DNA of 49,892 nt from NCBI RefSeq assembly GCF_014736495.1, contig NZ_MDUX01000024.1, positions 1-49,892 of the forward strand. Direction: 5' to 3'. Within the stretch, counting starts at the first letter, position 1. Every line of letters starts with the position of its first letter. The DNA comes from Candidatus Dactylopiibacterium carminicum (GTDB lineage: Bacteria > Pseudomonadota > Gammaproteobacteria > Burkholderiales > Rhodocyclaceae). A program made the translations under genes and the position numbers. The notes under the pieces were generated by a model. The model made no database searches. It saw nothing but the letters and a program-made list of their open reading frames with translations, and had not been told where the DNA came from. This document shows, one piece after another, positions 1 to 9,021 of this stretch.

Positions 1-52
1 CTCACACCCAAATTCCAGAATGTAAACACATTCCGGATACTGTGAACAGGCT
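1..52 (-). mobile_element. right terminus of an IS5-family element (partial, cut by window edge)
   Basis: These 52 bases are identical to 17447-17498, the transposase-proximal end of the complete IS in this window, and are followed by the same CTAG tetranucleotide (53-56). The inverted-repeat core TGTGAACAGGCT is at 41-52. The transposase gene of this copy must lie to the left of the window, because the sequence starts just upstream of where its start codon would be. The orientation is the same as the internal copy. Confidence 0.9.
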
Positions 53-170
53 CTAGGGTCTGGTGCCAGTCATCTGCCGGCTCGCAAGTGCCTGCCACCA
101 GCCCCTCGTGGAACGGACCACGCAAACGGCGGTCTGTATCATCATCCGCCCCGTTAGACGGAGACTGCCC

Positions 171-611
171 ATGAAGAACTTTCCCCGCCTGTTAGCACTC
201 GCCGTACTTGCCCTGCTGCTGGGCGCTTGTGCCACTGCCAACTACTATCCTCACGAAGCCCGCGAAAATGTGCATCAGGGCAAGGGAGGCTCACGCTTCC
301 AGTACGAAGGTCTGGATGTCTGGTTCATCGGTGAGCCCGACCGGCGCTACAAGATCCTGGGCTACATCGAGGACAGCGTGAGCTCCACAGTGGATGACCA
401 GCACAGACGCATTTCCAGCGAGGTCGCGAAGAAAGCCCACGAGATCGGTGCCGATGCGCTGATCGAGGTGGTCACCAGCCGCCAGGCCGACAGCAGCGTC
501 AGCATCGGCAGCGTGTTCGGTGGCCGCCACAGTGGTTTCGGCATGGGCTTCGGCTTCCCCGTGACCGAACAACAGAACGCACGCTACACCGCGATCAAGT
601 TCCTCGACTGA
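171..611 (+). CDS. small lipoprotein of unknown function
   Basis: The product is 146 aa. The ATG at 171 is chosen over the upstream GTG (63) because it starts a classic lipoprotein signal peptide: Lys3/Arg6, a Leu/Ala-rich core and lipobox L-L-G-A-C with the lipidated Cys20. The mature part has about 126 residues, with a central segment (about 85-100, KAHEIGADALIEV) like that of small envelope lipoproteins that fold around an A-x-x-x-GA-D-A pattern, and a Gly/Phe-rich stretch at about 117-130. It is expected to be membrane anchored; function is not known. It sits just beside an IS terminus (1-52), so its native upstream region may have been replaced. No partner gene is apparent; the next gene, orn, converges on it. 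Confidence 0.75.
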   Translation: MKNFPRLLALAVLALLLGACATANYYPHEARENVHQGKGGSRFQYEGLDVWFIGEPDRRYKILGYIEDSVSSTVDDQHRRISSEVAKKAHEIGADALIEVVTSRQADSSVSIGSVFGGRHSGFGMGFGFPVTEQQNARYTAIKFLD

Positions 612-731
612 GCCTGGCCCGCTGCGCATGTGGTCGAGAGCATCAAGGGCGCGCGGGCAAACCGTCATGGTCGACAGGCTCACCACGAACGGTTTGATGG
701 ATCCCCCCGATTGAGGGGTGTGTCTTGGAAG

Positions 732-1283
732 TCATTCCGGCAGGCGCAGGAAATTGGCGCGGTAGTAGCACAGTTCCTCGATGGATTCGCGGATGTCGGC
801 CAGCGCGGTGTGCGCCTCGCTCTTCTTCACACCCTTGAACACTTCGGGATGCCAACGCCGCGCAAGCTCCTTGAGCGTCGAAACGTCGAGATTGCGGTAG
901 TGGAAGTACGCTTCAAGCGTCGGCATGTAGCGCGCCATGAAGCGGCGATCCTGTCCGATGGTATTGCCGCACATGGGCGTCGTACGCTTGGGCACGTATT
1001 GCGCCATCCATTCCAGATAGAGCGCCTCGGCGGCGGCTTCGTCGATGCGTGACGCCTTCACGCGCTCGATCAGGCCTGACTTGCCGTGGGTGTTCTTGTT
1101 CCAGTCGTCCATTGCATTCAGCACTTCATCCGGCTGATGCACGGCCACTACCGGGCTTTCGGCGATCACTTCGAGATTCACGTTGGTGACGATCATCGCG
1201 ATTTCGATGATGCGGTCGCGATCCGGTTCCAGGCCGGTCATCTCCATGTCCAGCCAGACCAGGTTGTTCGCATCCTGTGCCAT
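732..1283 (-). CDS. orn: oligoribonuclease (3'-5' exonuclease of 2-5 nt RNAs)
   Basis: Orn degrades the last short oligoribonucleotides, including pGpG from c-di-GMP breakdown, in the cytoplasm. The 183-aa product has the full DEDDh exonuclease signature: D12 and E14 in [10 protein letters not shown]112 in the QDRRF segment, and H158/D163 in [14 protein letters not shown]. Length is normal for the family. The ATG at 1283 is preferred over upstream in-frame starts because [17 protein letters not shown] matches the usual N-terminus and a GGAGGA Shine-Dalgarno lies just upstream. The gene is divergent from the M48 protease, with 66 bp between the two starts. Confidence 0.96.
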   Translation of the reverse strand: MAQDANNLVWLDMEMTGLEPDRDRIIEIAMIVTNVNLEVIAESPVVAVHQPDEVLNAMDDWNKNTHGKSGLIERVKASRIDEAAAEALYLEWMAQYVPKRTTPMCGNTIGQDRRFMARYMPTLEAYFHYRNLDVSTLKELARRWHPEVFKGVKKSEAHTALADIRESIEELCYYRANFLRLPE

Positions 1284-1349
1284 ATAATCCTCCCGCGCTT
1301 GCAAAGCGCGCATTCTCGCACGTAGCCCCTGCCCACCTCGTACCCACCC

Positions 1350-2603
1350 ATGAGCGCATCCACGGTCACCGCCCTTTTCCTGTTCACCCTGCTGGTCTCC
1401 AACGGCATCCGCCTGTGGCTGTCGCTGCGCCAGGCACGCCATGTACGCCTGCATCGCGCGGCGGTGCCGGCCGAGTTCGCGGCCAGCATCGGGCTCCCGG
1501 CGCACCAGAAAGCGGCGGACTACACACTGGCCAAGGGGCGTTATGGCCGCCTCGATCTCGCCTGGAGCCTCATCTGGCTGCTGGTGCTGACGCTGGGCGG
1601 TGGCCTGCAATGGATGCATGGCTGGCTGGCGCAATGGCTGGATCCCGCCGGCCTGTGGCACGGCATGGCCCTGTTCGGCCTGCTTTCGGTGCTCTCCTTC
1701 GCGTGGGAACTGCCCGGCACGCTCTACCAGACCTTCGGCCTCGAAGCCCGGTTCGGCTTCAACCAGACCACACCGGCGGTGTTCATCGCGGATACCGCGA
1801 AGAGCGCCCTGCTGACCGTGCTGATCGGCGCCCCCCTGCTATGGTGCGTGCTGTGGCTGATGCGCAGCATGGGCGCCAGCTGGTGGCTGTGGACCTGGGC
1901 GCTGCTGATCGCCTTCAACCTTGCGGCGATGGTGATCTATCCGCTGTTCATCGCGCCGCTGTTCAACAAATTCGAGCCGCTGCAGGATGAATCGCTGGTT
2001 TCCCGCATCAATGCGCTGCTCGCGCGCTGCGGCTTCCAGAGCAAGGGGCTGTTCGTGATGGATGGCTCGCGCCGCTCCGCGCATGGCAACGCCTACTTCA
2101 CCGGCTTCGGCGCGGCCAAGCGCATCGTGTTCTACGACACCTTGCTGAAGGCGCTCACGCCGGAGGAGGTGGAAGCCGTGCTGGCGCACGAACTGGGCCA
2201 CTTCAAGCATCGCCACATCGTGCAGCGCCTGGTGCTGTTCGCGCTGTTGTCACTGGCCTTCTTCGCGATCCTGGGCTGGCTGGCACAACAACCGGCCTTC
2301 TTCACAGGGCTGGGCGTACCGGCGCAGAGCGAAGCGCTCACCCTGATCCTGTTCTCGCTGATCCTCGGCCCCTTCACCTTCCCGCTCACGCCCCTGATGA
2401 GTTTCTGGTCGCGCAAGCATGAATTCGAGGCGGACGCCTACGCGGTCGCCAATGCACGTGCAGAGGATCTGGTATCCGCGCTGGTGAAGCTCTATCGCGA
2501 CAACGCCAGCACGCTGACGCCAGACCCGCTGCATTCGCTGTTCTACGATTCGCATCCGCCCGCCGCGATCCGCATCGGCCGGCTGAAGGCGGCTGCGGTA
2601 TGA
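1350..2603 (+). CDS. M48 family membrane metalloprotease (STE24/CAAX-protease type)
   Basis: This is a 417-aa integral membrane zinc endopeptidase of the Ste24-like M48 family. The zinc motif HELGH is at about residues 280-284 inside [13 protein letters not shown], and the third ligand Glu lies in HEFEADAYA (about 360). Several hydrophobic spans are visible at about 5-25, 70-95, 105-120, 150-200, 295-310 and 325-345, with the catalytic loop facing the cytoplasm in family members. Bacterial homologues are thought to act in membrane protein quality control; the substrate here is not known. The stop overlaps the start of rsgA by 4 bp (ATGA), so the two are probably co-translated. The position next to orn and rsgA is a common betaproteobacterial arrangement. 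Confidence 0.9.
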   Translation: MSASTVTALFLFTLLVSNGIRLWLSLRQARHVRLHRAAVPAEFAASIGLPAHQKAADYTLAKGRYGRLDLAWSLIWLLVLTLGGGLQWMHGWLAQWLDPAGLWHGMALFGLLSVLSFAWELPGTLYQTFGLEARFGFNQTTPAVFIADTAKSALLTVLIGAPLLWCVLWLMRSMGASWWLWTWALLIAFNLAAMVIYPLFIAPLFNKFEPLQDESLVSRINALLARCGFQSKGLFVMDGSRRSAHGNAYFTGFGAAKRIVFYDTLLKALTPEEVEAVLAHELGHFKHRHIVQRLVLFALLSLAFFAILGWLAQQPAFFTGLGVPAQSEALTLILFSLILGPFTFPLTPLMSFWSRKHEFEADAYAVANARAEDLVSALVKLYRDNASTLTPDPLHSLFYDSHPPAAIRIGRLKAAAV

Positions 2604-3511
2604 GTCAGCCGCTCACCGGCACGGTGGTTGCCGCCTTCGGTCGCCAATACGCCGTGCGCCTGGAGGATGGGCGCGAACTGCTGTGCGTACCGCGCGCCAA
2701 GAAGAGTGAAGTGGCCTGTGGCGACGCCGTGGAGATCGCGCTCACCAGCGCGGACCAGGGCGTGATCGAACGCATCCGCGAGCGCAGCAGCCTGTTCTAT
2801 CGCGCAGACCAGTGGAAGGAAAAGCTGATCGCGGCCAACGTGAGCCAGGTAGTGGTGGTGGTGGCCACCGAACCGGGTTTCTCGGACGAACTGATCACGC
2901 GCTGTCTGGTTGCCGCCGACGCGCAGGACATTCCGGCGCTGATCGTGCTGAACAAGTGCGACCTCGTCGCACAGTTGCCCGCCGCGCGCGCGCAGCTGGA
3001 AATCTTCGTACGTGCCGGCCATGAGGTCTTGGCACTTTCCGCCCGGGAAGACGTGGCGGTGCTGCGCAACCGCCTGGCCGGCCACACCAGCCTGCTCGTG
3101 GGGCAATCCGGCATGGGCAAATCGACACTCACCAACGCTCTGGTGCCGGACGCCGAAGCCCGCACACGCGAAATCTCGGCGGTGCTGGATTCAGGCAAAC
3201 ACACCACCACACACGCACGCCTGTATCCGCTGCCCGCCGACACGACATCGGGGGGTTTCCTGATCGACAGCCCCGGCCTGCAAAGTTTCGGCCTTGCACA
3301 TCTGTCGCAACGGGAAATCGAAACCGGCTTCCTGGAAATCCGCCCATTGCTGGGCAGTTGCCGCTTCCGAGACTGTCAACATCTGAAAGAGCCGGACTGC
3401 GCGCTGCGTGCCGCACGCGATGCCGGTGACTTCAGCGAACGCCGCTACGCCACCCTGCTGCAATTGCTCGACGAGCATCGCGTGGCTGTGCGCCACCGGC
3501 TGGAGCATTGA
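2600..3511 (+). CDS. rsgA: ribosome small-subunit-dependent GTPase A
   Basis: RsgA is a circularly permuted GTPase that checks late 30S maturation at the decoding centre. The 303-aa product has an N-terminal OB-like domain (about 1-70), then the GTPase motifs in permuted order: G4 NKCD at 118-121, G1 GQSGMGKST at about 168-176 and G3 DSPG at about 223-226. A C-terminal zinc knuckle follows, with C254, C259, H261 and C267. It overlaps the M48 gene by 4 bp. All key residues are present and the length is slightly shorter than in Escherichia coli, as is normal for betaproteobacteria. Confidence 0.97.
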   Translation: MSQPLTGTVVAAFGRQYAVRLEDGRELLCVPRAKKSEVACGDAVEIALTSADQGVIERIRERSSLFYRADQWKEKLIAANVSQVVVVVATEPGFSDELITRCLVAADAQDIPALIVLNKCDLVAQLPAARAQLEIFVRAGHEVLALSAREDVAVLRNRLAGHTSLLVGQSGMGKSTLTNALVPDAEARTREISAVLDSGKHTTTHARLYPLPADTTSGGFLIDSPGLQSFGLAHLSQREIETGFLEIRPLLGSCRFRDCQHLKEPDCALRAARDAGDFSERRYATLLQLLDEHRVAVRHRLEH

Positions 3512-3611
3512 CCGGCAGCCCGGTAAAATCCGCCCTTTCCCGCAACCCACGCGCCTGCCGTCCGATGCTCCACTCCGCGCGCCTTGCGCCTTCCTTCCTC
3601 ACCGCACCGCC

Positions 3612-4289
3612 ATGCAGCAACTGACGCTGGACGTACGCCCGCGGCTGGAGCCGACACTGGACGGCTTCGTCACCGGCGACAACCAGGCCCTGCTGGCAGC
3701 GCTGCGACAACAAGCCGGCGCACAGGATGGCAGTTGGCTGTACCTGTGGGGAGCGCCGGCCTCGGGACGCAGCCATCTGCTGCAGGCCACCGTGCGCGAA
3801 GCTTGCCGCCCGGCACGCTACCTGTCCGCCGATCGGGCTGGCGAGCTGCAGATCACAGCGGGAGCGCTGGTTGCCGTGGATGATGTGGAGCAACTCGACG
3901 AAGCCGGCCAGGCCGCGCTATTCCGTGCGCTGATCCAGGCACGCGAAGCGCAGGGCAGCCTGATCCTGGCCGGCAACGCACCGCCGCAGCATCTGCGCAT
4001 CCGTGAAGATGTGCGCACCCGCATCGGCCAGGCACTGATCTTCGAGGTCCAGCCGCTGGACGATACCGCCAAGGGCCTGCTGTTGATGCAGCACGCCGCC
4101 GCACGTGGCTTCATGCTGGAAGCGGATATCGTCGAATACCTGCTGCGCCACGGCCGCCGCGACGCCCGCTGGCTGATGGCCGTACTCGACGCACTGGATG
4201 AAGCCTCGCTGACCCAGGCCCGCCCGGTCACGCTGCCCTTGCTGCGCGAGATCCTGCGTGAGGATTGCGAACCCGAGCTGCCTTTCTAG
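3612..4289 (+). CDS. hda: DnaA regulatory inactivator Hda
   Basis: Hda is a AAA+ protein that binds the DNA-loaded sliding clamp and stimulates ATP hydrolysis by DnaA, preventing re-initiation. The 225-aa product starts at the ATG at 3612; longer frames upstream only run through rsgA. The start is fixed by the clamp-binding motif QLTLDV at residues 3-8, which must be N-terminal. The P-loop reads GAPASGRSHLLQA (about 47-59), with the Arg in place of Lys that is usual in Hda. Walker B is at about 86-92 (LVAVDDV). The gene ends with TAG. The preceding 100 bp hold a TAAAAT box (about 3526) that may be a -10 element. Confidence 0.93.
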   Translation: MQQLTLDVRPRLEPTLDGFVTGDNQALLAALRQQAGAQDGSWLYLWGAPASGRSHLLQATVREACRPARYLSADRAGELQITAGALVAVDDVEQLDEAGQAALFRALIQAREAQGSLILAGNAPPQHLRIREDVRTRIGQALIFEVQPLDDTAKGLLLMQHAAARGFMLEADIVEYLLRHGRRDARWLMAVLDALDEASLTQARPVTLPLLREILREDCEPELPF

Positions 4290-4380
4290 ATATTGCTCAG
4301 GAGGAAGGGCGGAGAGGGAACGGTAAAATTCCCCCGCTCAGCATCTCCTTCCCTTTTCCCCTTTTATCCTCTTCCAGAAC

Positions 4381-5091
4381 ATGAATCTCGCCCTCTTCGA
4401 TCTCGACAACACGCTGCTCGACGGCGACTCCGACCACGCCTGGGGCCAGTTCCTGTGCGACCAGGGCATCGTCGACGCCGCCGAATACAAGGCTCGGAAC
4501 GACGCCTTCTATGAACAGTACAAAGCCGGCACGCTGGACATCGACGCCTTCCTGGAATTCGTGCTCGCCCCGTTGGCCGGCAAACCGCGCGAAGAACTGC
4601 AGGCACTGCACGACCGTTTCATGAACGACGTGATCTTCGGCATGGTGAATCCGCTGGGCCAGGAGCTGGTGCGCTGGCACATCGATCAGGGCGACCTGTG
4701 CGCGGTGGTGACTGCCACGCATGCCTTCATCACCGCCCCGATCGTGCGCTACTTCTATCATGTGCCACATCTGATCGCGACCATCCCAGCGCTCGAAAAC
4801 GGCCTATTCACCGGCAAACCACGCGGCATCCCGGCTTTCCGCGCAGGCAAGATCGCACGCGTGGAAGCCTGGCTGGAATCGATGGCCCTGGATTTTTCCA
4901 GCTTCGATAAGAGCTGGTTCTACAGCGATTCGTCCAATGACATCCCGCTGCTGGAACGGGTCAGCGAGCCGGTGGCCGTGGATCCTTGCCCGGCCCTGCG
5001 CCTGCGCGCCGAAAGCCTCGGCTGGCCGATCATCAGCCTGCGCGGCCGGGATGAGGACGGCGCCGGCGAAGGCATCATCCTGCACGCCTGA
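4381..5091 (+). CDS. HAD-IB family phosphatase (SerB-like)
   Basis: The 236-aa haloacid-dehalogenase hydrolase of subfamily IB has motif I FDLDNT (nucleophile D7, acid D9), motif II T111 in VVTATH and motif IV YSDSSND (D183, D187). The helical cap inserted after motif I fits subfamily IB. The closest known types are phosphoserine-phosphatase-like enzymes found beside pcnB in many betaproteobacteria; some relatives are annotated as histidinol-phosphatase, but the sequence alone does not fix the substrate. It lies between hda and pcnB. Another TAAAAT box (about 4324) sits roughly 55 bp upstream of the ATG and may be a -10. Confidence 0.9.
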   Translation: MNLALFDLDNTLLDGDSDHAWGQFLCDQGIVDAAEYKARNDAFYEQYKAGTLDIDAFLEFVLAPLAGKPREELQALHDRFMNDVIFGMVNPLGQELVRWHIDQGDLCAVVTATHAFITAPIVRYFYHVPHLIATIPALENGLFTGKPRGIPAFRAGKIARVEAWLESMALDFSSFDKSWFYSDSSNDIPLLERVSEPVAVDPCPALRLRAESLGWPIISLRGRDEDGAGEGIILHA

Positions 5092-5202
5092 TCCCAAAAT
5101 AGCTGAAAGCGGCAAGCGATACGCCCGCATGGCGATGGCGATATACTTGCCGCCTTCATCCGAACCAACCTGACCGGGCACGCGCCCAAGACGCTCACGA
5201 GC

Positions 5203-6552
5203 ATGATCCGAAAACTGCTGCGCAAGGTATTCCGCAAGGCGCCCGGCGCCCCCACGGCCCAGGCGGCCAGTATTCTGGTCGAGCAGCACGGCATCCGGCG
5301 CGAGATGGTTTCATCGGCAGCGCGCAAAGTCTGCGCAGGGCTTCAGGAGGCGGGCTTCAAGGCCTACGTGGTCGGTGGCGCGGTACGCGACCTGATCGCA
5401 CACATCGATCCCAAGGATTTCGACGTGGCCACCAATGCCACGCCTGAAGAAGTGCGTCGCATCTTCCGCCGCTCACGCATCATCGGCCGTCGCTTCCGCA
5501 TCGTGCATGTGATGTTCGGCCCGGAAACCATCGAGGTTTCCACCTTTCGCGCGCTGCACGACGACGATACCGAGACCGACGAGCACGGCCGCGTACTGCA
5601 GGACAACGTCTGGGGCTCCATCGAGGAAGACGCCACACGGCGCGATTTCACGGTCAACGCCCTGTATTACGACCCGACCACGGAAACCGTGCTGGACTTC
5701 CACCATGGCGTGGCCGATCTCAAGCAGAAAACCATGCGTGTGATCGGCGAGCCGGACGCACGCTACCGTGAAGACCCGGTGCGCATGCTGCGTGCCGTGC
5801 GCCTGGCGGCCAAGCTCGAATTGATCCTTGATCCGGCCGCGCGCCGTCCCATCCGCGAGTTGGGCCCGCTGCTGGCCAATGTGCCGGCCGCACGCCTGTT
5901 TGACGAAATGCTCAAGCTGCTTGCCAGCGGCTATGCCGTGGTGAGCCTCAAGCGGCTGCGTGACGAAGGTCTGCATCAGGGCCTGCTGCCATTGCTCGAC
6001 GTGATCCTGGAGCAGCCACAAGGGGCGCGTTTCGTCTGGCTGGCCCTTGAGAACACGGACAGCCGCGTCCGCGCGGGCAAACCTATTTCGCCTGGCTTCC
6101 TGTTCGCCACCTTGTTATGGAACGAAGTGCTGAAGGCCTGGAAGGCTCGCCGCGAAGCCGGCGAACATACCCAGCCGGCCTTGTTCGCAGCGATGGATGA
6201 AGTGCTCGCCTCACAAGCCGAAAAACTTGCCATCACACGCCGCATCGCGGCCGACATCACCGAAATCTGGGCACTGCAACCGCGCTTCGAGAAGCGTGCA
6301 GGCAAGGCCCCCTTCCGTCTCATCGAACAGCCACGCTTCCGCGCCGGCTACGATTTCCTGCGGCTGCGCGCGGAATCCGGCGAGATCGACATGGAACTGC
6401 CTGACTGGTGGGATAACTTTGCGCATGCCGACACCGGTGAACGCGAAACGCTGCTGGTCGCCGACAAAAAGACAAAAGGTACGCGCAAACGCCGCCCGCG
6501 CCGCCGCAAACCACGCGGCGACCAGGCGCCGGTACCGGCCGAGGAGGCCTGA
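5203..6552 (+). CDS. pcnB: poly(A) polymerase I
   Basis: PcnB adds 3' poly(A) tails that mark RNA for decay. The 449-aa protein has the class II nucleotidyltransferase signature VVGGAVRDL (about 56-64), followed by the catalytic pair in KDFDVAT (D72, D74) and the RRSRIIGRRFRI motif. RRDFTVNAL and the neck region with EDPVRMLRAVRLAAKL follow. The C-terminus is a Lys/Arg-rich tail (KKTKGTRKRRPRRRKPRG), typical of bacterial poly(A) polymerases and expected to bind RNA. These long tail and fingers motifs separate it from CCA-adding enzymes. A TATACT -10-like box is at 5142-5147, 56 bp before the ATG, without a clear -35. Confidence 0.95.
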   Translation: MIRKLLRKVFRKAPGAPTAQAASILVEQHGIRREMVSSAARKVCAGLQEAGFKAYVVGGAVRDLIAHIDPKDFDVATNATPEEVRRIFRRSRIIGRRFRIVHVMFGPETIEVSTFRALHDDDTETDEHGRVLQDNVWGSIEEDATRRDFTVNALYYDPTTETVLDFHHGVADLKQKTMRVIGEPDARYREDPVRMLRAVRLAAKLELILDPAARRPIRELGPLLANVPAARLFDEMLKLLASGYAVVSLKRLRDEGLHQGLLPLLDVILEQPQGARFVWLALENTDSRVRAGKPISPGFLFATLLWNEVLKAWKARREAGEHTQPALFAAMDEVLASQAEKLAITRRIAADITEIWALQPRFEKRAGKAPFRLIEQPRFRAGYDFLRLRAESGEIDMELPDWWDNFAHADTGERETLLVADKKTKGTRKRRPRRRKPRGDQAPVPAEEA

Positions 6553-6557
6553 ACGCC

Positions 6558-7049
6558 GTGGCTACCATTGCCTGGATAGGCCTGGGTGCCAACCTCGGCA
6601 CCCCCGCACAGACGCTGCGTGAAGCCATCGCGCGGCTCGGTGCCCAACCGGGCTGCCGGCTGATCACTCACTCCAGTCTGTATGCGAGTGCGCCGCTGGG
6701 TGAGGATACGGCAGGCCAGCCGGAATACGTCAATGCCGTCGCCGCGCTGGATACCAGCCTCAGCGCCCGCGAACTGCTCGACATGCTGTTGCAGGTGGAG
6801 CGTGAATTCGGCCGTCAGCGCAGCCGCCGCAATGCTGCCCGCACCCTGGACCTGGATCTGCTGCTCTACGGCCATGAGTGCATCCATGTGGCCGATCTGG
6901 ATGTGCCTCACCCGCGCATGCACGAACGCGCCTTCGTGCTGATTCCGCTGTCCGAACTGGCGCGCGAAGCCCACATCCCGGGCCGCGGCTTCGTCGGCGA
7001 GCTGCTGGCGGTGCTGCCCGATCAGCACATCCGCCGTCTGCCCAACTGA
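6558..7049 (+). CDS. folK: 2-amino-4-hydroxy-6-hydroxymethyldihydropteridine pyrophosphokinase
   Basis: HPPK transfers pyrophosphate from ATP to 6-hydroxymethyl-dihydropterin in folate synthesis. The 163-aa product carries GLGANLG near the N-terminus, the Mg-binding RTLDLDLLLYG motif and the family signature around PHPRMHERAFVLIPL. It starts at a GTG (6558) five bases after the pcnB stop, so it is probably co-transcribed with pcnB. Confidence 0.96.
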   Translation: MATIAWIGLGANLGTPAQTLREAIARLGAQPGCRLITHSSLYASAPLGEDTAGQPEYVNAVAALDTSLSARELLDMLLQVEREFGRQRSRRNAARTLDLDLLLYGHECIHVADLDVPHPRMHERAFVLIPLSELAREAHIPGRGFVGELLAVLPDQHIRRLPN

Positions 7050-7052
7050 GTC

Positions 7053-7403
7053 ATGCCCGCCATCCCCGTCTGGTTGCAGACCACCGGCCTGCTCATTGCC
7101 TCGAATGTCTTCATGACCTTCGCCTGGTATGGCCACCTCAAACACCTGCAGCACCGCCCGTGGTTCATCGCTGCGCTCATCGCCTGGAGCATTGCGCTGT
7201 TCGAATACCTGCTGCAGGTGCCGGCCAACCGCATCGGTGTGCAGGAATTCTCCATCGCCCAGCTCAAGATCATGCAGGAAGCGATCACCCTGGCGGTGTT
7301 CGTACCCTTCTCCGTGTATTACATGCAGCAGCCATTGAAGCTCGACTATCTGTGGGCCACGCTGTGCATGATAGGCGCGGTGTACTTCATCTTCAGGAGC
7401 TGA
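7053..7403 (+). CDS. DUF486 / DMT-type small membrane protein
   Basis: This 116-aa protein has four predicted membrane helices (about 8-26, 35-53, 75-93 and 97-114) and the family phrase FMTFAWYGHLK near the first helix. It belongs to the DUF486 (DMT superfamily related) group of small inner-membrane proteins; transport is suspected but no substrate is known. It starts three bases after the folK stop and is followed three bases later by the kinase gene, so it lies within a tight operon. Confidence 0.85.
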   Translation: MPAIPVWLQTTGLLIASNVFMTFAWYGHLKHLQHRPWFIAALIAWSIALFEYLLQVPANRIGVQEFSIAQLKIMQEAITLAVFVPFSVYYMQQPLKLDYLWATLCMIGAVYFIFRS

Positions 7404-7406
7404 CGC

Positions 7407-8042
7407 ATGCTCGACAAGGCACGCCATATCGTCGTCGAAGGCCCCATCGGGGCCGGCAAGACCAGCCTCGCGCGGCGCCTGTCGGAACGGCTGAACGCAG
7501 ATCTGATCCTCGAACAGCCCGAGGCCAACCCCTTCCTGGCACGCTTCTATGCCGACCGCGAACGCTGGGCGCTGGCCACCCAGATCGAATTCCTGTTCCA
7601 GCGCACGGCCCTGCTGGGTGAGGCTGTCCGGGCACTGGATGCAGGCCAGCGGGTGGTCAGCGATTTCATCCTCGACAAGGACCCGCTGTTTGCCGGACTG
7701 AACCTCGATGAAGACGAAACCCGTCTTTACGAACGTCTCTTTACCGAACTGCGGCCGGCACCGTTACGCCCGGACTTGGTGATCTACCTTCAGGCCCAAC
7801 CCGATACCCTGATCGAACGCGTACGCAAGCGCGGACTGGATGCCGAACGACGCATCACCGAACATTACCTCGCCACAGTTTCCGAGCGCTATGCGCGCTT
7901 CTTCCATGATTTCGACTCGGCGCCCCTGTTCGTGATTAACGCCGAGGTGCTCAATCCGGTCGATGAAGATGACGACTTCGAGCTGATCCTGCAGCGCCTG
8001 CAAGCCATGCGCGGGTATCGCGAATACTTCAGCTACGCCTGA
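7407..8042 (+). CDS. deoxynucleoside kinase family protein (deoxyadenosine/deoxyguanosine kinase type)
   Basis: The 211-aa protein has a P-loop GPIGAGKTSL at about 12-21 (K18), the substrate-side Glu/Gln pattern in LILEQPEANPF and WALATQIEFLFQR, a D-F-I-L-D segment, and a lid region with R-V-R-K-R-G. This is the dNK/TK2-like family that phosphorylates deoxynucleosides for dNTP salvage. The same gene is commonly found between folK and panB in betaproteobacteria. The exact nucleoside specificity cannot be read from the sequence. Confidence 0.88.
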   Translation: MLDKARHIVVEGPIGAGKTSLARRLSERLNADLILEQPEANPFLARFYADRERWALATQIEFLFQRTALLGEAVRALDAGQRVVSDFILDKDPLFAGLNLDEDETRLYERLFTELRPAPLRPDLVIYLQAQPDTLIERVRKRGLDAERRITEHYLATVSERYARFFHDFDSAPLFVINAEVLNPVDEDDDFELILQRLQAMRGYREYFSYA

Positions 8043-8147
8043 GGCGCTCAAAACAGGCGCATGGCGCCATAAGAACTCTGGATGCCCGAATGCCCCGCTT
8101 TGGAAGACAATGCGCCCCTCGCGGACAAGTCTTCCACAGAAGTCACG

Positions 8148-8963
8148 ATGAGCTACCTCGAAAACAGCAAACCCGTTACCCTCGCCGAACTGGCGCGCAT
8201 GCGTGCAGCGGGCGAGAAGATCGCGATGCTGACTGCCTACGACGCCAGCTTCGCCGCATTGTGCGAACGCAATGGGGTGGACGTGCTGCTGGTAGGCGAC
8301 TCCCTGGGCAACGTGGTTCAGGGACAGAAAAGCACCCTGCCGGTGACTATGGAACACATGGTCTATCACACCGAATGTGTCGCCCGGGGTACGCAACGCG
8401 CCTGGGTAATCACCGACCTGCCCTTCGGCAGCTACCAGGAAAACCCGGCACAGGCGCTTCGCAACGCGGTGCGTCTGATGGCTGCCGGCGCCCAGATGGT
8501 AAAGCTGGAGGGCGGTGCATACATCGCCGAAACCGTACGTTTTCTGGTCGAGCGCGGCGTGCCAGTCTGTGCGCATATCGGGCTGACACCGCAATCCGTA
8601 CACCAACTGGGCGGCTATCGGGTGCAAGGCCGGGGTGAAGCGGCGGCAGCGCAACTGAAGGCAGATGCCCTGACGCTGGAAACTGCCGGTGCAACGATGG
8701 TTGTCATGGAGATGGTGCCCGCGCAGCTGGGTGCCGACATCACCCGCTCGCTGAAGCAGATGGCCACCATCGGTATCGGTGCAGGCAAGGACTGTGACGG
8801 GCAGGTGCTAGTCCTGCATGACATGCTGGGGGTGTATCCCGGCAAGAAGGCCCGTTTCGTGAAGAACTTCATGGAAGGCGCGGCTAACGTCGATGCAGCC
8901 GTGGCTGCCTATGCTGCAGCCGTGAAGAATGGCAGTTTCCCTGCCCCTGAACATACCTACTGA
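8148..8963 (+). CDS. panB: 3-methyl-2-oxobutanoate hydroxymethyltransferase
   Basis: PanB makes ketopantoate, the first committed step of pantothenate/CoA synthesis. The 271-aa protein starts with [11 protein letters not shown] at the ATG at 8148; the frame extends 22 codons upstream but lacks family resemblance there. Metal-binding residues are visible as D51 ([10 protein letters not shown]), D90 (TDLPFGSY) and E121 (KLEGG). PAHIGLTP-type and [16 protein letters not shown] segments are conserved. panC, the usual partner, does not follow; the next gene converges from the other strand. Confidence 0.95.
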   Translation: MSYLENSKPVTLAELARMRAAGEKIAMLTAYDASFAALCERNGVDVLLVGDSLGNVVQGQKSTLPVTMEHMVYHTECVARGTQRAWVITDLPFGSYQENPAQALRNAVRLMAAGAQMVKLEGGAYIAETVRFLVERGVPVCAHIGLTPQSVHQLGGYRVQGRGEAAAAQLKADALTLETAGATMVVMEMVPAQLGADITRSLKQMATIGIGAGKDCDGQVLVLHDMLGVYPGKKARFVKNFMEGAANVDAAVAAYAAAVKNGSFPAPEHTY

Positions 8964-9021
8964 CAACTGACAGGCCGATTCGTAGGCCGAAGCGCCTGCT
9001 GCTTCCGTGCAGAGGAGTACA

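Noticed and set aside
8964..9021. Terminator between panB and the J-domain gene
   Set aside because: Only a short GGCC repeat is seen, with no T-run on either strand.
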